Counted from the first letter of the stretch, positions 52,185 to 60,726 are shown. The stretch: 64,000 nt of DNA from Chitinophagaceae bacterium (GCA_022843585.1 JALHNJ010000012.1:62001-126000); one strand, 5' to 3'. Translations and numbers: made by a program. The notes: generated by a model from the sequence alone, not told the origin.

Positions 52185-52274
52185 CCAGTTTATAATTTAT
52201 AGTTGGTGGTTTGTAGTTTCTGTAACTGCAAACCACTTTCTTTTTAGTATATTACATGCCCCAAAAGGAAAAAT

Positions 52275-53522
52275 ATGTTTGAAAATTACAAGTTTACTGC
52301 GGCTGAAAGATTTTTACGTTATGTACAAGTTGATACACAAAGCGATCCACAATCTTCTACTTTCCCCACCACAGAAAAACAAAAAGACCTGGGAAAAATT
52401 TTGGCCGAAGAATTAAATCAACTGGGCCTTGCTGATGCACACATGGATGAGTTTGGCTATGTATATGCAACTATACCTTCCAATACAAATAAGAAAGTTC
52501 CGGTAGTTTGCTTTTGTGCACATATGGATACGGCACCGGATTGCAGTGGTACGAATGTGAAACCAATCTTGCATCAAAATTACCAGGGACAAGATATTGT
52601 GTTGCCCGATGATACAACACAAGTGTTACGGATGAGTGAGTATCCTTATTTAAAAACACAAATAGGAAACGATATTATCACGGCATCTGGCAATACCTTA
52701 TTAGGCTCGGATGATAAAGCAGGAGTAGCAGAAATAATGGATCTTGCTAATTTCCTAACTACACATAAGGATGTAAAGCATGGAGAAATAAAAATTCTTT
52801 TTACTCCGGATGAAGAAGTTGGTAAGGGCACTGCTAAAGTTGATATGAAAAAACTCGCTGCTGATTTTGGTTATACATTGGACAGTGGTGATGCAGGCGC
52901 ATTAGAAGATGAAACTTTTAGTGCGGATGGAGTGCAAGTTGTTATACATGGTGTTATTTCACATCCCGGTTATGCAAAAGATAAAATGATCAATGCCATG
53001 AAGATCGCCGGTGAAATATTAGCAGCGTTACCAAAAGATAGATTGTCGCCAGAATCAACTGATGGCAAAAGAGGTTTCATTCACCCGGTAAGATTAGAAG
53101 GTATTGCAGAAAAATGTACTATTGATTTTATCATTCGGGATTTTGAAACGGACGGGTTAATAAAAAAAGAAGATTACCTGCGCACACAAATAGAAGAAAG
53201 AATGAGAACGTATCCGAGAGCATCTTTCGAATTTTATGTTACGGAGCAATATAGAAACATGAAAGAAGTGCTGGATCTTCATCCGCATGTGGTGGAGTAT
53301 GCAAAAGAAGCTATCATAAGAACCGGGTTGCAACCAAAAATGGAAAGCATTCGTGGTGGTACGGATGGAAGCCGCTTGTCATTTATGGGATTGCCTTGTC
53401 CTAATTTATTTGCCGGTGAGCAAGCTATTCATTCTAAATTAGAGCATATTAGTGTGCAGGATATGAATAAAGCGGTGCAAATGCTGGTGCATTTAGTGCA
53501 GGTGTGGGAAGAGAAAAGTTAA
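52275..53522 (+). CDS. pepT: Peptidase T (tripeptide aminopeptidase)
   Basis: This M20 zinc aminopeptidase removes the N-terminal residue of tripeptides. The metal ligands are in CAHMDTAPDCSG (His, Asp), LGSDDKAGVAE (Asp), FTPDEEVGKG (Glu pair) and the late IRGGTDGSRLSF with EHI. Length 415 is near the family norm of 408-412. It is cytosolic and part of peptide use. Confidence 0.96.
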   Translation: MFENYKFTAAERFLRYVQVDTQSDPQSSTFPTTEKQKDLGKILAEELNQLGLADAHMDEFGYVYATIPSNTNKKVPVVCFCAHMDTAPDCSGTNVKPILHQNYQGQDIVLPDDTTQVLRMSEYPYLKTQIGNDIITASGNTLLGSDDKAGVAEIMDLANFLTTHKDVKHGEIKILFTPDEEVGKGTAKVDMKKLAADFGYTLDSGDAGALEDETFSADGVQVVIHGVISHPGYAKDKMINAMKIAGEILAALPKDRLSPESTDGKRGFIHPVRLEGIAEKCTIDFIIRDFETDGLIKKEDYLRTQIEERMRTYPRASFEFYVTEQYRNMKEVLDLHPHVVEYAKEAIIRTGLQPKMESIRGGTDGSRLSFMGLPCPNLFAGEQAIHSKLEHISVQDMNKAVQMLVHLVQVWEEKS

Positions 53523-53550
53523 TCGTACATTACACTATAAATTTAAAATT

Positions 53551-54498
53551 ATGGACTTCGCAAAGTTATTATCTGAGTATTGGTGGGTACTCGTTATTGC
53601 TGTTATTTTCTTTAGCTCCCTTTTCACTATCAACCAGGGTTATATCGGTGTGATCACCATGTTCGGTAAATACCGCAGGATTGTACGTCCGGGATTGAAT
53701 ATTAAAATACCACTCCTTGAAACAGTGGCAAAAAGAGTGTCTATACAAAACCGGTCGGTAGAACTGGAATTCCAGGCCGTAACATTGGATCAGGCAAATG
53801 TATATTTTAAAAGTATGTTGCTGTATTCTGTACAGAATGCCGATGAAGAAACAATTAAAAAAGTAGCCTTTAAATTTATTGCAGACCGGGACCTGATGCA
53901 AGCATTGATAAAAACGATCGAAGGTAATATCCGATCTTTTGTGGCTACCAAAAGGCAGGCAGAAGTATTGGGACTTCGTCGTGAAATAGTTCAATATGTA
54001 AAAGTAGAAGTAGATATTTCGTTAGAAGAGTGGGGTTATCACTTACAGGATCTGCAAATCAATGATATTACTTTTGATAAGGTGATCCTTGATTCGATGA
54101 GCAAAGTGGTAGCATCGAACAACTTGAAAGCTGCTGCTGAAAATGAAGGTCAGGCATTGTTGATCACTAAAACAAAATCTGCCGAAGCGGATGGTAATGC
54201 TACTAAGATTGCTGCGGAAGCAGAAAAAGAAGCAGCCCGTCTTCGTGGACAGGGTGTTGCATTATTCCGCAAAGAAGTTGCAGCCGGTATGTCGGAAGCA
54301 GCAGAACAAATGAAACAAGCTAACCTTGATACCAATGTAATATTGTTCAGCATGTGGACAGAAGCCATTAAAAACTTTGCAGAATACGGCAAAGGCAACG
54401 TAATATTCCTTGATGGAAGTCCTGATGGTATGGAAGGTACCATGAAACAAATACAGGCATTGATGGTGAAACAAGCCGGTACAAGTAGTAGTAAGTAA
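53551..54498 (+). CDS. SPFH/Band 7 membrane protein
   Basis: This stomatin/prohibitin-type protein has 315 residues. An N-terminal membrane anchor (WWVLVIAVIFFSSLFTINQG) precedes the SPFH domain (GYIGVITMFGKYRRIVRPGL, PLLETVAKRVSIQNRSVEL). A long helical coiled region follows (AENEGQALLITKTKSAEADG, ATKIAAEAEKEAARLRGQG). Such proteins form oligomers in membrane microdomains and can modulate proteases. No NfeD partner gene is adjacent, so its role is open. Confidence 0.92.
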   Translation: MDFAKLLSEYWWVLVIAVIFFSSLFTINQGYIGVITMFGKYRRIVRPGLNIKIPLLETVAKRVSIQNRSVELEFQAVTLDQANVYFKSMLLYSVQNADEETIKKVAFKFIADRDLMQALIKTIEGNIRSFVATKRQAEVLGLRREIVQYVKVEVDISLEEWGYHLQDLQINDITFDKVILDSMSKVVASNNLKAAAENEGQALLITKTKSAEADGNATKIAAEAEKEAARLRGQGVALFRKEVAAGMSEAAEQMKQANLDTNVILFSMWTEAIKNFAEYGKGNVIFLDGSPDGMEGTMKQIQALMVKQAGTSSSK

Positions 54499-54501
54499 AT
54501 A

Positions 54502-54570
54502 AGCCAGAAAACTGGCTGGTCTGAAAGTCCGAAAGAAGATTCATATTAGTTGAATAGTCTTTCGGACTTT
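54502..54570 (+). terminator. Two stacked hairpins after the SPFH gene
   Basis: AGCCAG-AAAA-CTGGCT (54502-54517) is followed by a perfect 13-pair stem AAAGTCCGAAAGA / TCTTTCGGACTTT (54524-54536 and 54558-54570) and TACTTTT. They probably stop transcription before exbB. The second hairpin belongs to the AAGTCCGAAAG repeat type, and further related sequence runs on to about 54627. Confidence 0.65.
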
Positions 54571-54772
54571 TACTTTTCGTATAAATAGGAAAATTGTCTT
54601 TCGGTCTTCCAGACTTTCCGTCTTTCCTTGTTAAATAACTCAAAAACTTGATTACCTTATACAACGTGGCATTATTTTTCTCGTTCAATGAAACGTTATT
54701 AAGAGATGTTGAAAAAGGCTAAAAACAAATTATCAGGCAACACCTACTTTTACACCTAAAGAACAAATAATC

Positions 54773-55468
54773 ATGATTGACCTTCTACAGATTACAGACA
54801 GTCTAACACAAGCAGTAAAAAAAGTAGCCGGCGATAGAAACGGCGATGGGTATTTAGGATTTGGCGAATTAATAATGACCGGTGGGTGGATAATGATCCC
54901 ACTCGGAATAATGCTGGTAGCAGCCGTGTATGTTTTTTCCGAACGTAGTATTGCTATTCGCAATGCCTCTAAAATTGATGGCAACTTTATGAACATTATC
55001 CGCGACAATATAGTTAGCGGTAATGTGGCGGCTGCCCGTAGCTTTGCAAAAAACACTAATAATCCGGTGGCCCGTATTATTGATAAAGGTATACAGCGCA
55101 TCGGAAAGCCATTGGATGGTATTGAAAAAAGCATGGATAATGTAGGTACATTGGAAATGTACAAACTGGAAAAGAATATGGGAGTGCTTTCTGTTATTTC
55201 AAAGGCAGCACCTATCTTCGGATTTGTAGGTACATTGATGGGATTGATGCAGATGTTCTCCGGGATCACTACTTCCAATGAATTTGAAGTAAGTACTATC
55301 TCTGGTGGTATCTATACAAAACTTATCACTTCTATTACGGGACTTGTTATTGGTTTGTTTGCCTACCTGGCACATAGTTACCTGGACACACAAATTGATA
55401 AGACTTCTAATAAAATGGAAGCTGCCTCCTCTGATTTTCTTGATATTTTACAAGAACCTACCCGCTAA
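54773..55468 (+). CDS. exbB: MotA/TolQ/ExbB proton channel family protein
   Basis: This is an inner-membrane proton-driven motor subunit of 231 residues. Three membrane helices are visible (GGWIMIPLGIMLVAAVYVFS, APIFGFVGTLMGLMQMFSG, KLITSITGLVIGLFAYLAHS). The conserved TLEMYKLEKNMGVLSVISKA precedes the second helix. The next gene is exbD, 12 bases away. No tonB gene is in the window, so the pair could energise TonB-dependent transport or a Tol-like process. Confidence 0.92.
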   Translation: MIDLLQITDSLTQAVKKVAGDRNGDGYLGFGELIMTGGWIMIPLGIMLVAAVYVFSERSIAIRNASKIDGNFMNIIRDNIVSGNVAAARSFAKNTNNPVARIIDKGIQRIGKPLDGIEKSMDNVGTLEMYKLEKNMGVLSVISKAAPIFGFVGTLMGLMQMFSGITTSNEFEVSTISGGIYTKLITSITGLVIGLFAYLAHSYLDTQIDKTSNKMEAASSDFLDILQEPTR

Positions 55469-55480
55469 ACAACCACCTAC

Positions 55481-55882
55481 ATGAAGTTCAGAAAAAAACA
55501 TAAAAAGGAATCGTCAGAGGTTTTTACCGACTCGCTGAATGATATTCTATTCATATTGCTGATGTTCTTTTTGATTGTAGCAACGCTGGCAAACCCAAAT
55601 GTGGTGAAAGTGGGTCTTCCAAAAGGATCAAAAGATACCAAGGCCAAACAAAACATTATGGTGTCAATTGATAAAGACCAACAGTTTTTTATTGGTACTA
55701 CCAAAATTGAATCCAGTAAGTTTGATTCGATGTTGGCTCTTGAAATTAGAAAGTATAAAGCTTTTGTTGATACGCCTACTGTCGTAATTAATGCAGATAC
55801 CGCTGCTTATTATGGAGAAGTATATCGCATCATGCGATTAGCAAAAAAAGATACGGCGAAAGTGGTGGCGAGAATTGAATAA
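55481..55882 (+). CDS. exbD: Biopolymer transporter ExbD/TolR family protein
   Basis: This is the partner of the preceding channel protein. It has a short cytoplasmic N-terminus, one membrane helix (LNDILFILLMFFLIVATLAN) whose N-terminal Asp is the likely proton carrier, and a periplasmic domain (KVGLPKGSKDTKAKQNIMVS, VINADTAAYYGEVYRIMRLA). Length 133 is typical. Its terminator overlaps the 3' end of the convergent prmC gene. Confidence 0.93.
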   Translation: MKFRKKHKKESSEVFTDSLNDILFILLMFFLIVATLANPNVVKVGLPKGSKDTKAKQNIMVSIDKDQQFFIGTTKIESSKFDSMLALEIRKYKAFVDTPTVVINADTAAYYGEVYRIMRLAKKDTAKVVARIE

Positions 55883-55902
55883 ATAATTGACATGAAAAAC
55901 AA

Positions 55903-56757
55903 CTATACCAGACCGGATTTAACCATCCGGTCTTTTTGTTGCATGTCTTTTTTTAGTTCAGCAGTATAGCCCTTTGATTGGAGTAATTCAACAACTGCTT
56001 TACCAAGGTCTTCATGAATTTCAAAAAAAATATTTCCATTTTCTTTTAAATGTAGTTTGCCAAAATCAGCAATAGCCGCATAAAATATCAACGCATCGTT
56101 ATCAGGAACAAATAATGCGGTACCCGGTTCATAGTTCAGCACATTGGGGTTCATTTGGGCTTTATCCTTTTCAGGGATGTAGGGTGGGTTACTTACAATT
56201 ATATCAAACGCCGGTAGTTTGTCCCGTTCTGCTTTATTCAAAAAATCAAGTTCCATAAAATTTACGGTTGTGTTTGCTGAAGCTGCATTTTTTTTTGCTA
56301 CTTCTATGGCTCCGGTGCTTATATCACAACTCCAAACTTCAGCAGCGGTTAATTTTCTTTTTAGCGAAATAGGGATACATCCGCTGCCGGTGCCAATATC
56401 TATTATTTTTAATTCTTTGTCCCTTACTTTATACTCATTCACAATCCATCCTACCAGTTCTTCGGTTTCGGGTCGTGGTATCAGTACATTCTTATCAACA
56501 TAAAATTTTATTCCGCAAAACCAGGATTCGTTTAAGACATATTGAACCGGCTCATGTTGCAGCAATCTTTCGGTATACTCTTTAATTAATGTTTCTTCTT
56601 TGTCACTTAGCGGTTCATTTTTATAAAGCATCCTCTCCGTTTTCATGGAACCAGTAATCTTTTCCATTACCCAATCAGTAATTTGAGAAGCTTCACTATC
56701 AGCATAAATAGTCCGTAGTTGGTTTAAGTGGTAATAGGTGGCTTCCTGTACTGTCAT
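55903..56757 (-). CDS. prmC: Release factor glutamine methyltransferase
   Basis: PrmC methylates the glutamine of the GGQ motif in translation release factors. The SAM motif is IIDIGTGSGCIPISLKRKL, and the catalytic NPPY motif is in IIVSNPPYIPEKDKAQMNPN. Length 284 is typical. The final ten or so codons (KDRMVKSGLV) coincide with a hairpin that serves as terminator for exbD on the other strand, so the C-terminal tail is shaped by that element. Confidence 0.96.
   Translation of the reverse strand: MTVQEATYYHLNQLRTIYADSEASQITDWVMEKITGSMKTERMLYKNEPLSDKEETLIKEYTERLLQHEPVQYVLNESWFCGIKFYVDKNVLIPRPETEELVGWIVNEYKVRDKELKIIDIGTGSGCIPISLKRKLTAAEVWSCDISTGAIEVAKKNAASANTTVNFMELDFLNKAERDKLPAFDIIVSNPPYIPEKDKAQMNPNVLNYEPGTALFVPDNDALIFYAAIADFGKLHLKENGNIFFEIHEDLGKAVVELLQSKGYTAELKKDMQQKDRMVKSGLV
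55910..55938 (+). terminator. Terminator of exbD inside the prmC 3' end
   Basis: AGACCGGAT (55910-55918) pairs perfectly with ATCCGGTCT (55925-55933), followed by TTTTTG on the plus strand. It begins 28 bases after exbD. On the minus strand it is coding for the last residues of PrmC. Confidence 0.85.
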
Positions 56758-56772
56758 GCAACAAACTTACAA

Positions 56773-56905
56773 CGGGAATGGTGAATAGTCAATTGTCAAT
56801 AGTGAATGGTCAATTTAGAGTTTGAATGCATCGATTTCATTATAGCCAAGGCTGGGAATGGATTATATTTGCTGAGTTTTCTAATTCACCCTTCACTATT
56901 GGCGA
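56773..56905. repeat. GGTGAATAGTCAATTGTCAA-type repeat and inverted copy before ribD
   Basis: The spacer contains AATGGTGAATAGTCAATTGT and CAATAGTGAATGG (to about 56810), and an inverted partner, CCCTTCACTATTGG, around 56889-56902 (12 of 14 positions match). Related sequence is found inside the rRNA methyltransferase gene at 32741-32796. The right copy contains the likely TTG start of ribD. Confidence 0.6.
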
Positions 56906-57954
56906 TTCAACATACATACATGCAGCGATGCCTGGAACTGGCAGCAAAAGGTGCAGGCAAAGTAGCTCCCAACCCCATGGTAGGTGCTGTGCTGGTTTAT
57001 AATGATGAAATTATTGGTGAAGGCTGGCACAAACAATTTGGCGAAGCTCATGCTGAAGTGAATTGTATTAATTCGGTAAGTGATGAAAATAAAAGACTAA
57101 TTACTTCTTCTACGTTGTATGTTTCGTTGGAGCCCTGTGCTCATTTTGGAAAAACTCCGCCTTGTGCAGATTTGATCATCCAACATAAGATCCCAAAAGT
57201 TTTTATTGGCTGCCGTGACCCTTTTATAGAAGTCAACGGAAAAGGAATTGAAAAATTGCAAGCAGCAGGAGTGGAGGTAGAATTTGGAATAATGGAAGAA
57301 GAATGTAAAGCATTAAACAAACGCTTTTTTACTTTTCATATTCAACAGCGACCATATATTATTTTGAAATGGGCGGAAACTGCAGATGGTTTTATAGCCC
57401 CCCTTGCAGAAGCTGAAGAGCCTCGCCTCCTCATCAGCAATGAATACTCCAACCGCATCGTTCACCAATGGAGGAGTGAGGAGGCTGCTATTCTCGTTGG
57501 AACAAACACAGCGTTGTTGGATGATCCGGCATTAACAACAAGATTATGGACGGGAAAATCGCCGGTACGATTGGTGTTGGATATGAATCTTCGATTACCA
57601 ACAACATTAAAAATTTTTGATGGAACAGTAAGAACTATCGTTTTTAATTCGGCGAAGCAGGAAGAAAAAGACAATCTGATGTTTTATAAATTAGAAAGTG
57701 AAAAAGATGTTATTGATCAAATAACGAAAGCCTTATATCAATTAAAAATTCAAAGTGTAATTGTAGAAGGCGGCGCAAAGCTCTTGCAATCTTTTATTGA
57801 TGCAGGTTTGTGGGATGAAGCGAGAATAATTCAAAATTCGAAATTGAAAATTCAAAATGGCCTTAATGCACCGGTTCTTAAAAATGCATTAGAAGTCTTT
57901 TCGCAAAAGAATCTATCCGATACAATAACAATATACGAACGTAAACACTCCTGA
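56899..57954 (+). CDS. ribD: Bifunctional riboflavin biosynthesis protein RibD
   Basis: RibD has deaminase and reductase activities in riboflavin synthesis. The deaminase zinc site is visible in FGEAHAEVNCI and EPCAHFGKTPPCADLI. The reductase domain begins near residue 150 (RPYIILKWAETADGFIAP). The open frame extends to an ATG at 56806, but that part is not homologous. The conserved N-terminus (HTYMQRCLELAAKG, PNPMVGAV) favours the TTG at 56899, or less likely the ATG at 56920. Length from the TTG is 351. Bases 57829-57858 are simple ATTCAAAA-type repeat read in frame as NSKLKIQN. Confidence 0.93.
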   Translation: MAIQHTYMQRCLELAAKGAGKVAPNPMVGAVLVYNDEIIGEGWHKQFGEAHAEVNCINSVSDENKRLITSSTLYVSLEPCAHFGKTPPCADLIIQHKIPKVFIGCRDPFIEVNGKGIEKLQAAGVEVEFGIMEEECKALNKRFFTFHIQQRPYIILKWAETADGFIAPLAEAEEPRLLISNEYSNRIVHQWRSEEAAILVGTNTALLDDPALTTRLWTGKSPVRLVLDMNLRLPTTLKIFDGTVRTIVFNSAKQEEKDNLMFYKLESEKDVIDQITKALYQLKIQSVIVEGGAKLLQSFIDAGLWDEARIIQNSKLKIQNGLNAPVLKNALEVFSQKNLSDTITIYERKHS

Positions 57955-57971
57955 CCAACGACTCCCGACTA

Positions 57972-58604
57972 ATGACTACTAATAACGACTCCAGGCTCAC
58001 TTCTGACTCTCATTACTATACGATCGACACTCCATCTGTTGCGGAATTTAAAGACCGGGGCAGCCGTTTTATTGCCTATGCTTATCCAATTGCTGGTATA
58101 CCTGATTTTAAAGAGAAACTATCCGCTTTAAAGAAAGAACATCCTAAAGCAGTGCACCATTGTTTTGCATACCGGTTGGGGTTGGATGGAACGAACTTTC
58201 GGGTTAGTGATGATGGCGAACCTTCTGGTACAGCAGGCCGGCCAATACTGGGGCAAATAGACAGTAAACAAATCACCAATGTACAGGTAGTGGTGGTTCG
58301 CTATTTCGGCGGTACTTTATTAGGTGTGCCCGGATTAATTACTGCCTACAAAACAGCTACGGCCTTTGCCTTACAAACCACAGCCATTGTTCAAAAATCT
58401 GTACTTAGCAATTATCGCCTGCAATTCGACTATACACAAATGAATGATGTAATGAAAGCGGTAAAACAATTTGATTGTGTAGTGCTGAAACAAGAAATGC
58501 AATTATTCTGTTCCCTGGAAATTGGGGTGCCTAAACTCTGGCAGGATGAAATAATGAATAAGATGAAAGATCTGAGAGGAGTGGAGGTGGAGAAAATTAT
58601 TTGA
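57972..58604 (+). CDS. yigZ: YigZ/IMPACT family protein
   Basis: This is a protein of the UPF0029/IMPACT family, related by its ligand-binding fold to translation regulators, with no settled function in bacteria. Family motifs are EFKDRGSRFIAYAYPI, FAYRLG, RVSDDGEPSGTAGRPILGQI and VVRYFGGTLLGVPGLI. Length is 210. The first 14 residues or so (MTTNNDSRLTSDSH) are encoded by repeat-like DNA, and the ATG lies in GACTAATGACTA, as for folA. Its 3' end overlaps the convergent small gene by eight bases. Confidence 0.93.
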   Translation: MTTNNDSRLTSDSHYYTIDTPSVAEFKDRGSRFIAYAYPIAGIPDFKEKLSALKKEHPKAVHHCFAYRLGLDGTNFRVSDDGEPSGTAGRPILGQIDSKQITNVQVVVVRYFGGTLLGVPGLITAYKTATAFALQTTAIVQKSVLSNYRLQFDYTQMNDVMKAVKQFDCVVLKQEMQLFCSLEIGVPKLWQDEIMNKMKDLRGVEVEKII

Positions 58605-58893
58605 CTTTATTAATTATTGTTTGTCTAACCCATCTGTGTCTACATCCTTCACCTCCTTTTCTCTCCCAAACTGAATATCCCACATGTTGACTTATTTGTT
58701 CGATTTCGCCTCGAGTGTAAACTCTGTTTAATTCCATCATTTTTTTACAGAATGGTCTTGAAGCATTACTCAAAGTGTCTCTTTCTTCTATCGGGACATC
58801 TTCGTTCCATTCATAACTATATTTTACAGTTACGTTGATAGACTCGGGTACACTTTTTTCTTCTATTTTTTTCTTAAAGAAATTAAAAGCCAT
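58597..58893 (-). CDS. Small protein similar to the C-terminal region of phage head proteins
   Basis: This protein of 98 residues has no assigned function. Its C-terminal half (NASRPFCKKMM, YTRGEIEQIS, VWERKGGEGCRHRWVRQ) resembles the Cys/His motif found at the end of phage minor head or head morphogenesis proteins in Bacteroidota prophages. No other phage gene is present, so it may be a relic or a domesticated domain. The two Cys and one His could bind metal. It overlaps yigZ by eight bases. Confidence 0.65.
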   Translation of the reverse strand: MAFNFFKKKIEEKSVPESINVTVKYSYEWNEDVPIEERDTLSNASRPFCKKMMELNRVYTRGEIEQISQHVGYSVWERKGGEGCRHRWVRQTIINKVK

Positions 58894-58927
58894 TGTTTTT
58901 ATTTATAATTCATTTTTTAGCTCAGCT

Positions 58928-58975
58928 CTGCAAGACTTCCAGTCTCGCAGCATTATTCTATCGCCTCTGGCGATA
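58928..58975 (-). terminator. Two adjacent hairpins after the 3-hydroxyacyl-CoA dehydrogenase gene
   Basis: CTGCAAGACT-TCC-AGTCTCGCAG (58928-58950) and TATCGCC-TCT-GGCGATA (58959-58975) lie just beyond the stop codon of the minus-strand gene. Both are strong stems without a long T-run, so they may also stabilise the transcript end. Confidence 0.55.
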
Positions 58976-59875
58976 TTACTTAAATCGTTCACTCACCACC
59001 AACTCCTTACTTCCTGCTTCATATTTATAAAATCCTTCTCCACTTTTTACACCGAGCTTACCAGCTGTCACCATATTTACCAGCAACGGACATGGAGCAT
59101 ATTTAGGATTACCAAAGCCATCATGCAATACTTTTAAAATAGCATGGCAAACATCCAACCCTATAAAATCGGCGAGTTGTAAGGGCCCCATCGGGTGGGC
59201 CATACCGAGTTTCATAACAGTGTCAATTTCTTCTACACCGGCTACACCTTCATACAAACTGTATATGGCTTCGTTGATCATCGGCATTAAAATACGGTTG
59301 GCAATAAAACCGGGATAATCATTTACCACACAAGGTACTTTGCCGAGTTTCTTACTTAGTTCAACAATCGTATCTGTCACTTCTTTTTTAGTAGCGTAGC
59401 CATTAATAATTTCTACCAGTTTCATCACCGGCACGGGGTTCATAAAGTGCATTCCAATTACTTTGCTGGCACGGCCAGTAACAGCAGCTATTTTTGTAAT
59501 AGAAATCGATGAAGTATTCGTAGCAAGGATTGCTTCCTTCGGTGCATATTTATCCAGCTGCTCAAATATTTCCAATTTCAATTCGGTGTTTTCGGTGGCC
59601 GCTTCAACCACCAGCTCGGCATTTTTTACTCCTTCAATCATATTCGATTGAATACTAATATTTGCCAGTGTTGTTTTTTTCTGCTCTTCTGTTATTGTGC
59701 CTTTGGTAACCTGTCTATCAAGATTTTTAGTGATGTTAATTACCGCTCTATCCAATTGAGCTAATGATACATCCACAATTGTTACCTTAAAACCTGCCTG
59801 CGCAAATACATGTGCAATGCCATTGCCCATGGTGCCGGCACCGATTACTGAGACAATGCCCCCGTTAAGATTCAT
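58976..59875 (-). CDS. 3-hydroxyacyl-CoA (3-hydroxybutyryl-CoA) dehydrogenase
   Basis: This NAD-dependent dehydrogenase of 299 residues belongs to the short FadB/Hbd type. The dinucleotide motif is VIGAGTMGNGIAHVFAQAG at the N-terminus. The catalytic-type segments are TNTSSISITKIAA, GMHFMNPVPVMKLVEII and NDYPGFIANRILMPMINEA, the last carrying the substrate-side Asn. It could act in fatty acid oxidation or butyrate-type metabolism. No other beta-oxidation gene is adjacent. Confidence 0.95.
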   Translation of the reverse strand: MNLNGGIVSVIGAGTMGNGIAHVFAQAGFKVTIVDVSLAQLDRAVINITKNLDRQVTKGTITEEQKKTTLANISIQSNMIEGVKNAELVVEAATENTELKLEIFEQLDKYAPKEAILATNTSSISITKIAAVTGRASKVIGMHFMNPVPVMKLVEIINGYATKKEVTDTIVELSKKLGKVPCVVNDYPGFIANRILMPMINEAIYSLYEGVAGVEEIDTVMKLGMAHPMGPLQLADFIGLDVCHAILKVLHDGFGNPKYAPCPLLVNMVTAGKLGVKSGEGFYKYEAGSKELVVSERFK

Positions 59876-59894
59876 AAAGATTAGTTTTTCCTAT

Positions 59895-59908
59895 TCCCCT
59901 TAAGGGGA
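59895..59908. repeat. Perfect 14-base palindrome TCCCCTTAAGGGGA
   Basis: It lies 20 bases upstream of the dehydrogenase start on the minus strand. It may be a short spacer repeat or an operator. Nothing else supports either reading. Confidence 0.45.
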
Positions 59909-59992
59909 GAATTATAAAATTCACTTTATGTAAAAGTGATTGATTCGTTAACAAATGTAAGGAGATTGTATTTGTTGCCCAATGAACAGGAT

Positions 59993-60042
59993 GTACAAGT
60001 GTGCGACGCAACGAAAGTTGATAGCTGTACTACAGCTGGCTA
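59993..60042 (+). repeat. Dispersed intergenic repeat, copy D (GTGCGACGCAAC family)
   Basis: GTACAAGTGTGCGACGCAAC is followed by GAAAGTTGATAGCTGTAC and TACAGCTGGCT. It lies in the spacer between the dehydrogenase gene and the carboxypeptidase-regulatory-like gene. Confidence 0.82.
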
Positions 60043-60084
60043 CATCAACATCATTTAAATCAAAAAAATCAATGAAATCAGCGG

Positions 60085-60726
60085 TTAATTCTTATTCTTA
60101 AAATCTCCCCGCTTCCAGGCCTGTATAAAATCTGCCCAGGCAGCCGGGTTAAAAATATTCATTGGGGGAGTTTGGCCAGTGTAGGTGGCCTTATTAGCAA
60201 TATTATTAAACTGTATACGGGTTGCTTCGCCGCCATCACCTGGAACAGTACGCATTAAAATGCGGCGTTTGGTAGCACTGGTATTTTGGCGGGCAATTTC
60301 TATATCATCGGTCGGCACTTTTACATTCACAAAATCCCGGGCAAATTGCTCCTGTGTAGGTCGTGGCCGGATGATGGTGGCCGGTAAATAAACCGTATCA
60401 ATTACCATCAGTTGAACAACGCTATGCTGGTTGCCTTCCAGATTGCGGGGAATGGTAATCGTTTTTGGCTTGTAAGTAACGTGGGTAAATTCCACCTGGT
60501 CGCCTTTTAGAACTACGATTGAAAACACACCTTGCGCATTGGAAATAGTTCCCCGGTTCTGTCCTTTAACGGTAACACTCACCGCCGGAATGCCGACAAG
60601 ACTATCCGCCGTCATAATAATACCATACAATTGAACCACCGAATCACGGGACGTTTCAAACTGGGCTTTGGCAGTTTGTGGGAGGATAAAAAGCAGTAAG
60701 CCTGTATAAAGTAAAAGTTTCTTCAC
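60085..60726 (-). CDS. Secreted protein with carboxypeptidase-regulatory-like domain
   Basis: This exported protein of 213 residues has a signal peptide (KKLLLYTGLLLFILPQTAKA). Its CarboxypepD_reg-like beta-sandwich begins VVQLYGIIMTADSLVGIPAV, with the typical GTISNAQGVFSI. The domain usually sits at the N-terminus of TonB-dependent receptors, but here no barrel follows. The last 100 residues (RPRPTQEQFARDFVNVKVPT onwards) match a group of small Bacteroidota proteins of unknown role. Confidence 0.85.
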   Translation of the reverse strand: MKKLLLYTGLLLFILPQTAKAQFETSRDSVVQLYGIIMTADSLVGIPAVSVTVKGQNRGTISNAQGVFSIVVLKGDQVEFTHVTYKPKTITIPRNLEGNQHSVVQLMVIDTVYLPATIIRPRPTQEQFARDFVNVKVPTDDIEIARQNTSATKRRILMRTVPGDGGEATRIQFNNIANKATYTGQTPPMNIFNPAAWADFIQAWKRGDFKNKN

